Source: a virus
IMG/VR virus record: IMGVR_UViG_3300044522_000086
Span: 1-32,771 of that record
DNA length: 32,771 bases
Reading direction: 5' to 3' (one strand)
Shown here: positions 1 to 5,815 of the stretch, in pieces
Position numbering within the stretch: position 1 is the stretch's first letter
Layout: each line of letters starts with the position of its first letter
Position numbers and translations under genes: made by a program
Notes under the pieces: model-generated
Database searches by the model: none
What the model was told of the DNA's origin: nothing
What the model saw: the letters and a program-made list of their open reading frames with translations, nothing else

Positions 1-72
1 AAACACTCATTTTGGGCTTTAAGAGCATCACGCAACACTCAAGAATTTCTTAAAATTAACGGTTTTATGTAA
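1..72 (+). CDS. C-terminal fragment of a rightward gene, unknown
   Basis: Frame 1 is open from the first base and ends at TAA (70-72), giving 23 residues that end in EFLKINGFM; the other two forward frames close within 51 bases. The direction agrees with the four small + genes that follow. The fragment is too short to assign to a family and an open frame of this length can occur by chance, so this is a tentative call of a gene that starts outside the window. Confidence 0.35.
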   Translation, partial: KHSFWALRASRNTQEFLKINGFM

Positions 73-129
73 TACAAGTGCAAAAACTAAACCAACGGGG
101 TGCAAGCCCCATTTCTTAGGATGAACAAG
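73..129. other. Short intergenic segment with a small hairpin
   Basis: This is the gap between the fragment ending at 72 and the next start at 130. It contains GGGG-TGCAAG-CCCC at 97-110, a 4-bp GC stem with a 6-base loop followed by a modest T-rich run (ATTTCTT). It could be a weak terminator or an mRNA 5' structure. The sequence TTAGGA at 116-121 is a plausible ribosome site for the start at 130. No convincing -35/-10 pair was found. Confidence 0.3.
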
Positions 130-366
130 ATGAAAATTAAACTTACAAACTCATTTCACAAAACCGATGTATTGATTACCTTGCGTAGTCCTTTCATGTC
201 GGAAGGTCAGCGTCAAAAGTCTTGGAAACAACTTTGCGGCTATCGTGGTTGCCAATGTTCGCCTATGACAGGTATGCACGGTGAGCAACCACTTGGCACG
301 ACCGTCCTTGGTCAAGAATATGATGCGCTTGGACGTTTAATGCCACGTTTTTTATTTAAAGGATGA
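130..366 (+). CDS. Hypothetical small protein, 78 aa
   Basis: The product is a 78-aa, basic, soluble protein beginning MKIKLTNSFHKTDVLITLRS and ending in FLFKG. I do not recognise a family. It contains a Cys pair in YRGCQC (around residue 40) and no membrane segment. Two in-frame ATGs lie at 121 and 130. I chose 130 because TTAGGA lies at a normal Shine-Dalgarno distance from it, while the ATG at 121 is too close. The next gene begins with the same arrangement (AAAGGATGAACACGATG), and its first possible ATG overlaps this stop codon, so the two are probably co-translated. The length and phage context fit a small early accessory protein; the function is unknown. Confidence 0.6.
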   Translation: MKIKLTNSFHKTDVLITLRSPFMSEGQRQKSWKQLCGYRGCQCSPMTGMHGEQPLGTTVLGQEYDALGRLMPRFLFKG

Positions 367-371
367 ACACG

Positions 372-617
372 ATGAAACATGACATTAACGAACTCACAAA
401 CGATGGCAAGCGTACTTTGCTGCGTATGTTGTGTGACGAACTAACAACTGAGGAAATTAACCGTTTAGTTGAGCCGTATGCAAGACGCTTAGAGCTAGAC
501 GAAATGGGTGAGCCATTTATATTTATCTATGCAGATCAAAGCGAAATTGGACGTACACAAAAGTTATGGATTGACGTTAACGATGTTGTTACACACACAA
601 TTGATACGGATGATTAA
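372..617 (+). CDS. Hypothetical small acidic protein, 81 aa
   Basis: An 81-aa acidic protein (MKHDINELTNDG at the N-terminus, ending VTHTIDTDD). The first half is predicted helical, with a stretch resembling a short helical bundle (LLRMLCDELTTEEINRL). The second half contains beta-like hydrophobic residues (EPFIFIYADQ). No catalytic motif or membrane segment is visible and I do not recognise a family. The alternative start at 363 overlaps the previous stop codon as ATGA. I prefer 372 because AAAGGA then lies at a normal spacing. It lies between two other small + genes and probably shares their transcript. Confidence 0.6.
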   Translation: MKHDINELTNDGKRTLLRMLCDELTTEEINRLVEPYARRLELDEMGEPFIFIYADQSEIGRTQKLWIDVNDVVTHTIDTDD

Positions 618-618
618 A

Positions 619-846
619 ATGAAAAATACTAATTTCTTTGTAAGCGAAAACAACAACCTTAACCGTGACAATTACGGTTATTTGCCTAATCACTCGCATT
701 CAAACTGGACGTTGCGGACTAATCGTGTTGGCAGTTGGAGTGTGGCTTGCGGTAGTTATGAACCGGACAGCGACAAGATACCGCTGTCGGCTTGGTTTGG
801 CGCAGCTCTTGTTGTCGGATGTATCTTCCTAGCCCTTTTCCTGTGA
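619..846 (+). CDS. Small protein with a C-terminal membrane anchor, 75 aa
   Basis: A 75-aa protein starting MKNTNFFVSENNN. The first 50 residues are polar and Asn/Ser-rich. The last 20 or so form one hydrophobic segment (AWFGAALVVGCIFLALFL), so it is probably a tail-anchored inner-membrane protein. The start at 619 lies one base after the preceding TAA and has GGATGATTAAA upstream. The reading frame is open further upstream, but that part overlaps the preceding gene and I consider it spurious. The function is unknown; small membrane proteins in early phage regions can interfere with host or superinfection functions, but nothing here proves that. Confidence 0.55.
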   Translation: MKNTNFFVSENNNLNRDNYGYLPNHSHSNWTLRTNRVGSWSVACGSYEPDSDKIPLSAWFGAALVVGCIFLALFL

Positions 847-852
847 GCCAAC

Positions 853-1044
853 ATGAATAAAACAGAAGCAGTATTAGCTCACCTCAAGAAACGCCCTATA
901 ACGTCTTGGGAAGCGATAACAGCTTACAAGGCTACTAGGCTAGCAGACATCATCTTTAAACTGCGTGGGCGTGGTTTAAACATCTCTACTGAGCTTGTTG
1001 AGAATGGCTCTGTCAGATACGCACGTTATCGGCTCTCAAAGTAA
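853..1044 (+). CDS. Small helix-turn-helix protein, 63 aa
   Basis: A 63-aa basic protein (MNKTEAVLAHLKKRPITSWE...) that resembles the short winged-helix/HTH proteins common in tailed phages. Helix one is near residues 3-12. The pair SWEAITAYKATRLADIIFKL (residues 18-37) looks like the turn and recognition helix. The C-terminus, after RGRGLNISTE, could be a wing (VRYARYRLSK). It probably binds DNA as a local regulator, although its target is unknown. It is the last + gene, and its final 19 bases overlap tail-to-tail with the end of the endolysin gene on the opposite strand. Confidence 0.7.
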   Translation: MNKTEAVLAHLKKRPITSWEAITAYKATRLADIIFKLRGRGLNISTELVENGSVRYARYRLSK

Positions 1045-1643
1045 CTTATAATCTTTGAATACTTCATTTGTCGGTCATCCAAGCCGTGCAAGCCTCCGTT
1101 GATTCTACGGCACATACCTTGTACGTCTTGGGCATCCGCTAGAGTATTTAGCTTATTGACTGACCAGAACCATCCCGCACTTTCGGCTGCATACTTTGGT
1201 TGTTCGACAATCTCAGGCTTAGTTAGGGCTTCGTTATCGCAAGCCATACTGTAAGCAACGTAATTATTTTTACCTGTAAGCTGAATCAGACCTCTGCCAA
1301 TGTACCTAGCACCGTCACCAGACGCTTCGTTACCGTTGCCCATACGATCACAGTAGGCACGGTTGGCAATCTTCTCAGGGTTCATAGCGTACTGGTTAGC
1401 AATCTCTAACGTAGGGAAGCGACTAGACCATACCCGCATAAGACTTGCTGCGGAGTAATGCAGATTCTCTTTAACAAACTTAAAGCCACCAGATTCGTGC
1501 GCTGTGTTACTTAAAAACCCTGCAATGCGAAACGGGCTATCAATAGCAAACCGTTCGCACGTTTCATTTAATGATTCTGCCCATTTAGCGGCTAACTCAG
1601 GTGTTGTGATAGTGCAAAGCATTGACTCGGTAACTAAGCTCAT
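1026..1643 (-). CDS. Endolysin, glycoside hydrolase family 19-type lysozyme
   Basis: A 205-aa muralytic enzyme that should cut the glycan strands of peptidoglycan at the end of infection. It has the GH19/chitinase-like pattern: HESGGF near residues 49-54, where the Glu is the likely catalytic acid, and the substrate-cleft block YIGRGLIQLTGKNNY near 114-128. The domain then runs to the C-terminus without a cell-wall-binding module. No signal peptide is visible, so export should depend on a holin. The start ATG overlaps the spanin stop as ATGA. It is the last gene of the leftward late operon, placed after the holin candidates and spanins. Its 3' end overlaps the convergent HTH gene by 19 bp. 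Confidence 0.9.
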   Translation of the reverse strand: MSLVTESMLCTITTPELAAKWAESLNETCERFAIDSPFRIAGFLSNTAHESGGFKFVKENLHYSAASLMRVWSSRFPTLEIANQYAMNPEKIANRAYCDRMGNGNEASGDGARYIGRGLIQLTGKNNYVAYSMACDNEALTKPEIVEQPKYAAESAGWFWSVNKLNTLADAQDVQGMCRRINGGLHGLDDRQMKYSKIISYFESR

Positions 1644-2047
1644 TTAGAACGCTCCTGTTGTTTAATAATCCATTGTTGTAAAGATATTAATTGCTGCGTT
1701 GTTTCAGCGCAAAGTCCAGCAAGTCGGCTGTCGGAGGCAAGGTCATCAGCTCTGGTGGTGGTATTGGATGCGCCGGACACTTTACCGCTACTGGGACTAC
1801 ATTGGCGCACCCGACCAGAGTACTGACTACGCAAATTAGCAATGCGAGCTTCATATTCATTTTTAACCCCTTCCGTTATAACTTCAGCAATCTCAACTGC
1901 GCTTTTATTTGCCGCCTCTTGTGCTTCGCCAATAGACTTGACCTCTGCAACGAATAACAAATGCTTGTCACGCATCGTATCGTAGCCCTTCCAGTATGCT
2001 AGACCTAGCACAATCACAATAACGGCAATCTTGGCGTAGAGAATCAT
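1640..2047 (-). CDS. Rz: Inner-membrane spanin (Rz-like)
   Basis: A 135-aa protein with one N-terminal membrane segment (residues 3-20, AKIAVIVIVLGLAYW), followed by a long periplasmic alpha-helical region rich in Ala and Glu (about residues 25-75), the usual plan of an i-spanin. With Rz1 it should span the periplasm and fuse inner and outer membranes after the endolysin has acted. The start overlaps the previous stop as ATGA, and its stop overlaps the endolysin start. A second gene, the o-spanin, is wholly embedded in another frame of this one, which strongly supports the assignment despite low expected sequence conservation. Confidence 0.85.
   Translation of the reverse strand: MILYAKIAVIVIVLGLAYWKGYDTMRDKHLLFVAEVKSIGEAQEAANKSAVEIAEVITEGVKNEYEARIANLRSQYSGRVRQCSPSSGKVSGASNTTTRADDLASDSRLAGLCAETTQQLISLQQWIIKQQERSK
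1687..1860 (-). CDS. Rz1: Outer-membrane spanin lipoprotein (Rz1-like), embedded in Rz
   Basis: A 57-aa ORF fully inside the Rz gene in another frame. It starts MNMKLALLICVVSTLVGCAN, a basic n-region, hydrophobic core and LVGC lipobox with the acylated Cys at residue 18. The mature part is short and proline-rich (HPIPPPELMTLPPT), as in lambda Rz1. A clear ribosome site (AAGGGG, about 7 bases upstream) precedes the ATG at 1860; the ATG at residue 3 is an alternative start. The product should be a lipoprotein of the inner leaflet of the outer membrane that binds the Rz C-terminus. The embedded architecture, lipobox and proline content together make this call strong. Confidence 0.88.
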   Translation of the reverse strand: MNMKLALLICVVSTLVGCANVVPVAVKCPAHPIPPPELMTLPPTADLLDFALKQRSN

Positions 2048-2655
2048 TTTGTACTCGCTAACATTCGTGCGGCAATTGTTAACATAGCTCTAGCCCTATC
2101 CAGATCAAGCGGAGCATCTTTGTACATCACGGTAATCTGTCCAATGAAAGATGTATAGTCCGGCGGTATGCTTATTCGGCATCCAAACGTACCGCCTTGG
2201 TCTAGATACCAGATACCTGCCTCAGACTGAGGCGTTGAGTAGAACCCGCAAGGTGTCTGCCCTGCCATCAAATCTACAACATCGGCGTTGTTTGCGTGGT
2301 TAGATGTAAACAGACCAATGTTCTCGCTTTCAAGATTCTTAGCTCTTTTCCCGTCACGGTTCTCAGCACGAACAATTACACGCTTATTGAAAATAGTATC
2401 TACAGACATAATTGCTACAGCGACTACGTTCGGGTCTTTCATTAGTAGCTGAATCGCATCGTCAAAGCGGCTGGAGTTCAGTTTTGGCAATGCGTTACTT
2501 TTCTCGTATACGCCAAGTAGAAATGTTTTATTGTCGTAAATAAAATACCCAACGTATCCAAGCACACCGAGCAATAAGACTACAAACAACTTAAAAGGTG
2601 AATCAATATATGACAACACACCCATTAAAGTGTCTTTGGTGTCTTTATTTTCCAT
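2044..2655 (-). CDS. Membrane-anchored lysis-region protein with a soluble C-terminal domain
   Basis: A 203-aa protein with a short polar N-terminus, one membrane segment near residues 21-40 (FKLFVVLLLGVLGYVGYFIY), and a soluble domain of about 150 residues. That domain contains alternating beta-like and helical segments (VVAVAIMSVDTIFNKRVIVR; GFYSTPQSEAGIWYLD; FIGQITVMYK). The fold resembles a small alpha/beta sensor-type domain, possibly GAF/PAS-like, but I do not recognise a named family. I chose the ATG at 2655 (MENKDTKD); in-frame starts at 2664 and further upstream are possible, and none has a strong ribosome site. It lies between a holin-like gene and Rz. It may regulate or assist lysis (antiholin-like), which is an inference from position. 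Confidence 0.6.
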   Translation of the reverse strand: MENKDTKDTLMGVLSYIDSPFKLFVVLLLGVLGYVGYFIYDNKTFLLGVYEKSNALPKLNSSRFDDAIQLLMKDPNVVAVAIMSVDTIFNKRVIVRAENRDGKRAKNLESENIGLFTSNHANNADVVDLMAGQTPCGFYSTPQSEAGIWYLDQGGTFGCRISIPPDYTSFIGQITVMYKDAPLDLDRARAMLTIAARMLASTK

Positions 2656-2848
2656 GAGTGTCATCGTAGGTGGCAAATCCAAAGTAAGACGCTACAACAG
2701 CCCCTATAAACCCGTAGAAGGGCAATGCTATATCGCCGAGTGTTGGTGACTCTGAGGCAAGGATAAGCAAGGGAAACAGCAAACCAGACAGCATAGACAA
2801 CCATGCCATCTTGCGTCTGTTCTTCCAACGGTCTACGGGCGTTTCCAA
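2645..2848 (-). CDS. Holin-like small membrane protein, 67 aa
   Basis: A 67-aa protein with a basic N-terminus (DRWKNRRKMAW) and two hydrophobic segments (MLSGLLFPLLILA, residues 18-32; IALPFYGFIGAVVASYFGFA, residues 40-59), then a short polar tail. The size, positive-inside N-terminus and hairpin topology fit a class II type holin that permeabilises the inner membrane. The proposed start is TTG at 2848, overlapping the upstream gene by 16 bp. The later ATG at 2809 would remove the charged RWKNRR segment, which I think belongs to the protein. The neighbouring 76-aa coiled-coil/membrane protein is an alternative or partner holin. Confidence 0.65.
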   Translation of the reverse strand: METPVDRWKNRRKMAWLSMLSGLLFPLLILASESPTLGDIALPFYGFIGAVVASYFGFATYDDTHGK

Positions 2849-3063
2849 AACTCAGTCCACAAGATAGCCACCGCTGAACCAAAACCAATGAGCCAGAGTA
2901 CAGGTTTGATTAGTTTGCCAATAAAATCTAGGACAACAAACGCACCACGTGCAGATTCAAATGCCGACACAACGTCCTTAGTGTCCTCGCCAATTTTGTC
3001 TACCTTAGTTTCCACAGCAACAAGACGATCGTAAATCTCTCGGTGCGATATTTCTTTTTCCAT
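2833..3063 (-). CDS. Coiled-coil membrane protein of the lysis cassette (XhlA/holin-like), 76 aa
   Basis: A 76-aa protein. Residues 1-45 form an amphipathic, charged helix with heptad-like spacing (YDRLVAVETKVDKIGEDTKD). It is followed by a hydrophobic segment near residues 52-70 (LIKPVLWLIGFGSAVAILW) and a basic end (WKRP). This coiled coil followed by one membrane segment is the plan of XhlA/hemolysin-type lysis proteins. It probably acts with the following 67-aa holin-like protein, whose gene it overlaps. The ribosome site before the ATG at 3063 is weak. The membrane topology is clear; the exact lysis role is inferred from context. Confidence 0.6.
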   Translation of the reverse strand: MEKEISHREIYDRLVAVETKVDKIGEDTKDVVSAFESARGAFVVLDFIGKLIKPVLWLIGFGSAVAILWTEFWKRP

Positions 3064-3065
3064 GA

Positions 3066-3380
3066 TTAAGCCCAGATACGCATTGGATACGGCTGTGGAT
3101 CAATACTAAACGGCATTAGCGGCTCTGCGTTCTCGCCTTCTACTACTCTGACGTTAACGAACCAACCATCGTAAGGCACAGGCTCAGGTGGCGGCTCTGG
3201 TAGTGGGTCAGGCTGTGGCTCGTAGATTACGCCGATTGTGTCGATGTTCTGATAGTTAGGCGTGGTGTAAGCCTCAACGATTATTACGCCTTCCTCGTCT
3301 ACTTCTTCAGGATGCACGGTGTAAAGGATCGAATCGGCTTCGGCTTGGTCTGCGAATTTTAAATATAAATCTGTGTACAT
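3066..3380 (-). CDS. Hypothetical proline-rich small protein, 104 aa
   Basis: A 104-aa acidic protein without membrane segments. It has an N-terminal domain (MYTDLYLKFADQAEADSILY), then a proline-rich linker (PDPLPEPPPEPVPY, about residues 57-70), and a C-terminal beta-like stretch (GWFVNVRVVEGE) ending DPQPYPMRIWA. Similar Pro-rich proteins occur near tail-fibre and lysis genes of marine and freshwater phages, and a structural or fibre-associated role is possible. The ribosome site AAGGACTAATT precedes the ATG. I do not assign a function. Confidence 0.6.
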   Translation of the reverse strand: MYTDLYLKFADQAEADSILYTVHPEEVDEEGVIIVEAYTTPNYQNIDTIGVIYEPQPDPLPEPPPEPVPYDGWFVNVRVVEGENAEPLMPFSIDPQPYPMRIWA

Positions 3381-3389
3381 AATTAGTCC

Positions 3390-3611
3390 TTAAGCAGTTA
3401 CTAAATCACCAGACGCAATCCAAGAGGGTGCGTCATCAGGGTAGCTTGGGTCTACAGCCATCATTGCTGTTTCGCCGACATAGATACTTGTGTCATCTTC
3501 AGTCAGTTCGTGCATTGGAACAAACTTAAACACCTTGCCGTTAAGCTGTAAGGCTTCTGGCTTAATCTTCCAGTCATTACGGAGTTGCACTTTCATTTGT
3601 TGGGTGTTCAC
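3390..3611 (-). CDS. Hypothetical small protein, 73 aa
   Basis: A 73-aa acidic soluble protein (core FKFVPMHELTEDDTSIYVGETAM, written here as two parts: FKFVPMHELTEDD and TSIYVGETAM). The proposed start is GTG at 3611, two bases after the preceding stop, because AAGGGC lies at good Shine-Dalgarno spacing from it. The ATG five codons later has no ribosome site. No recognised family or catalytic motif. It belongs to a run of small genes between the fibre block and the lysis genes. Confidence 0.55.
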   Translation of the reverse strand: MNTQQMKVQLRNDWKIKPEALQLNGKVFKFVPMHELTEDDTSIYVGETAMMAVDPSYPDDAPSWIASGDLVTA

Positions 3612-3613
3612 GC

Positions 3614-3838
3614 TTAGCCCTTAATCCATTCGTTGTCACCAAAGTGCTTGGTCATATATTCAGTTTTATCATCTTCAGTAAACCATTCGACCGTGGCTAC
3701 GCTTCTGCCCATGTCGTACTTTACCATCGCCGCTTCTGCAAAGGCTTTTGCTTTATCAAGCGTATCTGCTTGCCCTTCAGCAGCGGTGTTCTGAGAAGCG
3801 TTACAGAACACATTCCAAGTAATTATGTCGACATTCAT
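3614..3838 (-). CDS. Hypothetical small protein, 74 aa
   Basis: A 74-aa soluble protein starting MNVDIITWNVFCNASQ and ending HFGDNEWIKG. It has a beta strand followed by an Ala-rich helix (DTLDKAKAFAEAAMVKYDMG). The family is unknown. The start at 3838 is well supported by AAAGGAACAAAA just upstream and by a 4-base ATGA overlap with the stop of the ribbon-helix-helix gene. The open frame continues upstream to 3970, but that part overlaps the RHH gene in another frame and is not translated in my view. The coupling suggests it is expressed from the RHH promoter. Confidence 0.65.
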   Translation of the reverse strand: MNVDIITWNVFCNASQNTAAEGQADTLDKAKAFAEAAMVKYDMGRSVATVEWFTEDDKTEYMTKHFGDNEWIKG

Positions 3839-3966
3839 TTTTGTTCCTTTAGATAAGTGTCTATTGCTCTGCGTATGATTTCCGCTACAGACAAACCCGT
3901 TCGCTTGGACTCCGCTTGAAGTTTGGCTAGGGCTTGTTCTGGTAAATGATAGTTGACTCGTTTCAT
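3835..3966 (-). CDS. Ribbon-helix-helix (CopG/Arc-type) regulator, 43 aa
   Basis: A 43-aa protein that reads MKRVNYHLPEQALAKLQAES followed by KRTGLSVAEIIRRAIDTYLK and EQK. It has the complete minimal RHH plan: a short beta strand (KRVNYHL, residues 2-8) that would pair in the dimer and insert into the major groove, helix one (PEQALAKLQAESKRT), the turn G-LS, and helix two (VAEIIRRAIDTYLKEQ). Such proteins bind operators as dimers of dimers and usually autoregulate. There is no ribosome site directly upstream, but a TATAAT box ends six bases before the ATG, suggesting a leaderless mRNA. The stop overlaps the next gene as ATGA. The gene is bounded by direct and inverted repeats. No toxin partner is evident. 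Confidence 0.85.
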   Translation of the reverse strand: MKRVNYHLPEQALAKLQAESKRTGLSVAEIIRRAIDTYLKEQK

Positions 3967-4004
3967 ACACACATTATACACACTTATCTATGTCTGTTCC
4001 TTTA
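3842..4004. repeat. Repeat-bounded 153-bp unit containing the RHH gene
   Basis: A 10-bp direct repeat TGTTCCTTTA occurs at 3842-3851 and 3995-4004. Just inside it is a 15-bp inverted repeat with one mismatch, TAGATAAGTGTCTAT at 3850-3864 against ATACACACTTATCTA at 3976-3990. Between the arms lies the RHH gene and its -10 box. The direct repeat includes the ribosome site of the 74-aa gene on one side and the fibre gene stop on the other, as if the unit had been inserted between the fibre gene and its former neighbour. The inverted-repeat arms may also be paired operators. Confidence 0.55.
3973..3978 (-). promoter_or_regulatory. -10 box (TATAAT) for the RHH gene, probably leaderless
   Basis: On the minus strand the sequence GTGTGTATAATGTGTGTATG contains a perfect TATAAT whose last base lies six bases before the RHH start codon, so transcription should begin at or next to the A of the ATG. 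No good -35 hexamer is visible at 16-18 bp upstream, which suggests that the promoter is weak or activator-dependent. The box lies against an inverted-repeat arm (3976-3990), a likely operator. This promoter would drive the RHH gene and possibly the lysis genes beyond it. Confidence 0.6.
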
Positions 4005-5807
4005 ACCTGTAAGAGCTTGAAGATTGGTGTTGCTTAGGCGGATGGGGTAGTAGGCTATCTTTTTGATTGTGCCGTTTAGAAGTAAAGTATTATTAAATTC
4101 CGATCCAATATTTATTTGGCTAACAATTGGAATTAAACCATCTATATCGGTAACAACAGCATTGCCGTTTGCAGAGGCAGAAAAATCGTTTGTTTTATAT
4201 GCCCCAATTATTTTGCCGAATATTCCTGTCGCAAATTTTGGCGAAGCAGTAATAGTTGCTTGAATAACGGTATTTGTACGAACAAAAAACTTTTCACCTA
4301 CAGCGCCTTCCCCATATAGAGCAATTTGATTTTGATTTGTGTTTGCATTGATAGATAATGCGAGTGGATTGTTTGTCGCTGTGGAGGCATGATTATATTC
4401 ACTATAAATAGTCCCTTCAGCTTGGTTATACCACTGGCTGAAATTCGTCCCTGTCATGATCGCACTATCAGCGGCACGGGTGACTTGACTGGCTACTGTT
4501 GGGATGTAGGACGTTGGGAAGGCTAAAGATTCAACTTGAGCGCCCCAAATGTAAGCGCCGCCAAATCCATCTCCAGCAAAAGAAGTAGTTCCGTTTGCGT
4601 TAGTGCTCCAAACAACCATTTGATTTGAAGCACTTGTCATAACAATTGAACAACGATACCAGCCATTACCCACTGCCGTAATAGTTCCAGTACAGCTTGT
4701 CTGTGTTCCTACTGTCCCGTTTAGTACATCAAACCATGCAAAACCAGTTCCTTGAACAATAATCCAATTATAACCCGCAGCTTTTGCATAAACAGTTATA
4801 GCGTTATTTGCCGCTGATGCGGTAAAGGTTTGTAGAGCTTTATGCTCTCCACTTGTTGTGTTTGCAATTAATTTATCGCCAGTCAAAGTACCGTCTGGAG
4901 CGATAATAGTGTTTGCTGTTACGGTTACATTTGTTTTAGTCCAAGCCGCATTATCAAACTGCTCCGAGTACGTCACCAAATTCGTACTCTGCTGCTCAAT
5001 CAACAGACCCAAGCTCTCGAAAGTCGTGGGGTTGTGATCGAACCGTGCCACGCCTGATGCGGCTGTCTCTAAGACGGGGATGTAGTTAGTGACGGGTTGG
5101 GTTGTCGTGGGTGTGTAGGCGGTGATTGTGGAGCGTTGTTCTAGCTGTGCGCCCCAAATGTAATTTTGTAAACTTGTCCCTGTGTAAGTAACAAGACCAG
5201 AAGATCCTGCTAAAGGAGCTGTTGCTGTATTAGAATTACCAATAATTAGTGATGCTGAAGCAGTGCTTCCAGAAGTAAACACGAGAACGCATCTAAACCA
5301 GTTATTTCCAACAGATGCAATTGATGTTGAAACAACACCCCAACCAGACCCCACGGCAGATGATGACGCAACTGTTCCCGCTGATACGTCAAAAATAGCT
5401 GATGCAAATAAAGAACCACCATTATTTACCGACAAAGTAACATATTGTCCCGTATCTACTTTAGCAAAAACACTTAATGAGTAGCTAGTTCCAGTTACCA
5501 ATGCAATTGTTCTAAAAATCGCATGAAAAGAAGTGCTAGTTCCTTCATTTATTGTATCGGCAGTAGTTGTGCCATCTGGAGCAATAGTGCTATTTGCTGT
5601 TACAACCACGCTGTTCTTTGACCAAATACTGACGTCAAACTCTTGACTATATGTAAACAAATTCTGCTCCGCCAACGCTGTGCGTGTGCCGTAGTATGTA
5701 CCTGTGGTTGCACGGGCGAAGGTGATGCGTGGATCAAGTGCTTGGACGTTTGCGAAGTCAAGCAGCAGCGAGGGCGAGATGGCTGGGAAGTTCTGTGCGA
5801 TGCTCAT
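4002..5807 (-). CDS. Tail fibre/receptor-binding protein with duplicated carbohydrate-binding-like modules and a LamG-like end
   Basis: A 601-aa protein. The N-terminus (MSIAQNFPAISPSLLLDFAN) is followed by two related beta-sandwich modules. Module one starts with NLFTYSQEFDVSIWSK near residue 49 and module two with NLVTYSEQFDNAAWTK near 277; both have T-V-TAN-TIAPDG and end with YIWGAQ(L/V)E. Each resembles a jelly-roll carbohydrate-binding domain. The last 150 residues resemble a concanavalin/LamG-type domain and end with GTIKKIAYYPIRLSNTNLQA, a common ending of phage fibre proteins. It probably binds host surface glycans at the tail end. The start at 5807 follows GGATAACCC. The module duplication suggests growth by internal recombination. 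Confidence 0.75.
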   Translation of the reverse strand: MSIAQNFPAISPSLLLDFANVQALDPRITFARATTGTYYGTRTALAEQNLFTYSQEFDVSIWSKNSVVVTANSTIAPDGTTTADTINEGTSTSFHAIFRTIALVTGTSYSLSVFAKVDTGQYVTLSVNNGGSLFASAIFDVSAGTVASSSAVGSGWGVVSTSIASVGNNWFRCVLVFTSGSTASASLIIGNSNTATAPLAGSSGLVTYTGTSLQNYIWGAQLEQRSTITAYTPTTTQPVTNYIPVLETAASGVARFDHNPTTFESLGLLIEQQSTNLVTYSEQFDNAAWTKTNVTVTANTIIAPDGTLTGDKLIANTTSGEHKALQTFTASAANNAITVYAKAAGYNWIIVQGTGFAWFDVLNGTVGTQTSCTGTITAVGNGWYRCSIVMTSASNQMVVWSTNANGTTSFAGDGFGGAYIWGAQVESLAFPTSYIPTVASQVTRAADSAIMTGTNFSQWYNQAEGTIYSEYNHASTATNNPLALSINANTNQNQIALYGEGAVGEKFFVRTNTVIQATITASPKFATGIFGKIIGAYKTNDFSASANGNAVVTDIDGLIPIVSQINIGSEFNNTLLLNGTIKKIAYYPIRLSNTNLQALTG

Positions 5808-5815
5808 GGGTTATC

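Noticed and set aside
97-110. GGGG-TGCAAG-CCCC as a rho-independent terminator
   Set aside because: The stem is only 4 bp and the following tract is short and mixed, so I list it only as a small hairpin in the gap.
2661-2888. 75-aa minus-strand frame overlapping the holin-like gene
   Set aside because: It overlaps two better supported membrane proteins in another frame, has no ribosome site and its translation is Cys/Arg-rich and unlike a phage protein.
3835-3966. RHH protein as the antitoxin of a toxin-antitoxin pair
   Set aside because: The coupled 74-aa neighbour shows no toxin motif (no RelE/ParE, PIN or MazF pattern), so I keep it as a lone regulator.
3839-3970. 44-codon N-terminal extension of the 74-aa gene
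   Set aside because: The stretch is occupied by the RHH gene in another frame, while a strong ribosome site and an ATGA junction mark the start at 3838.
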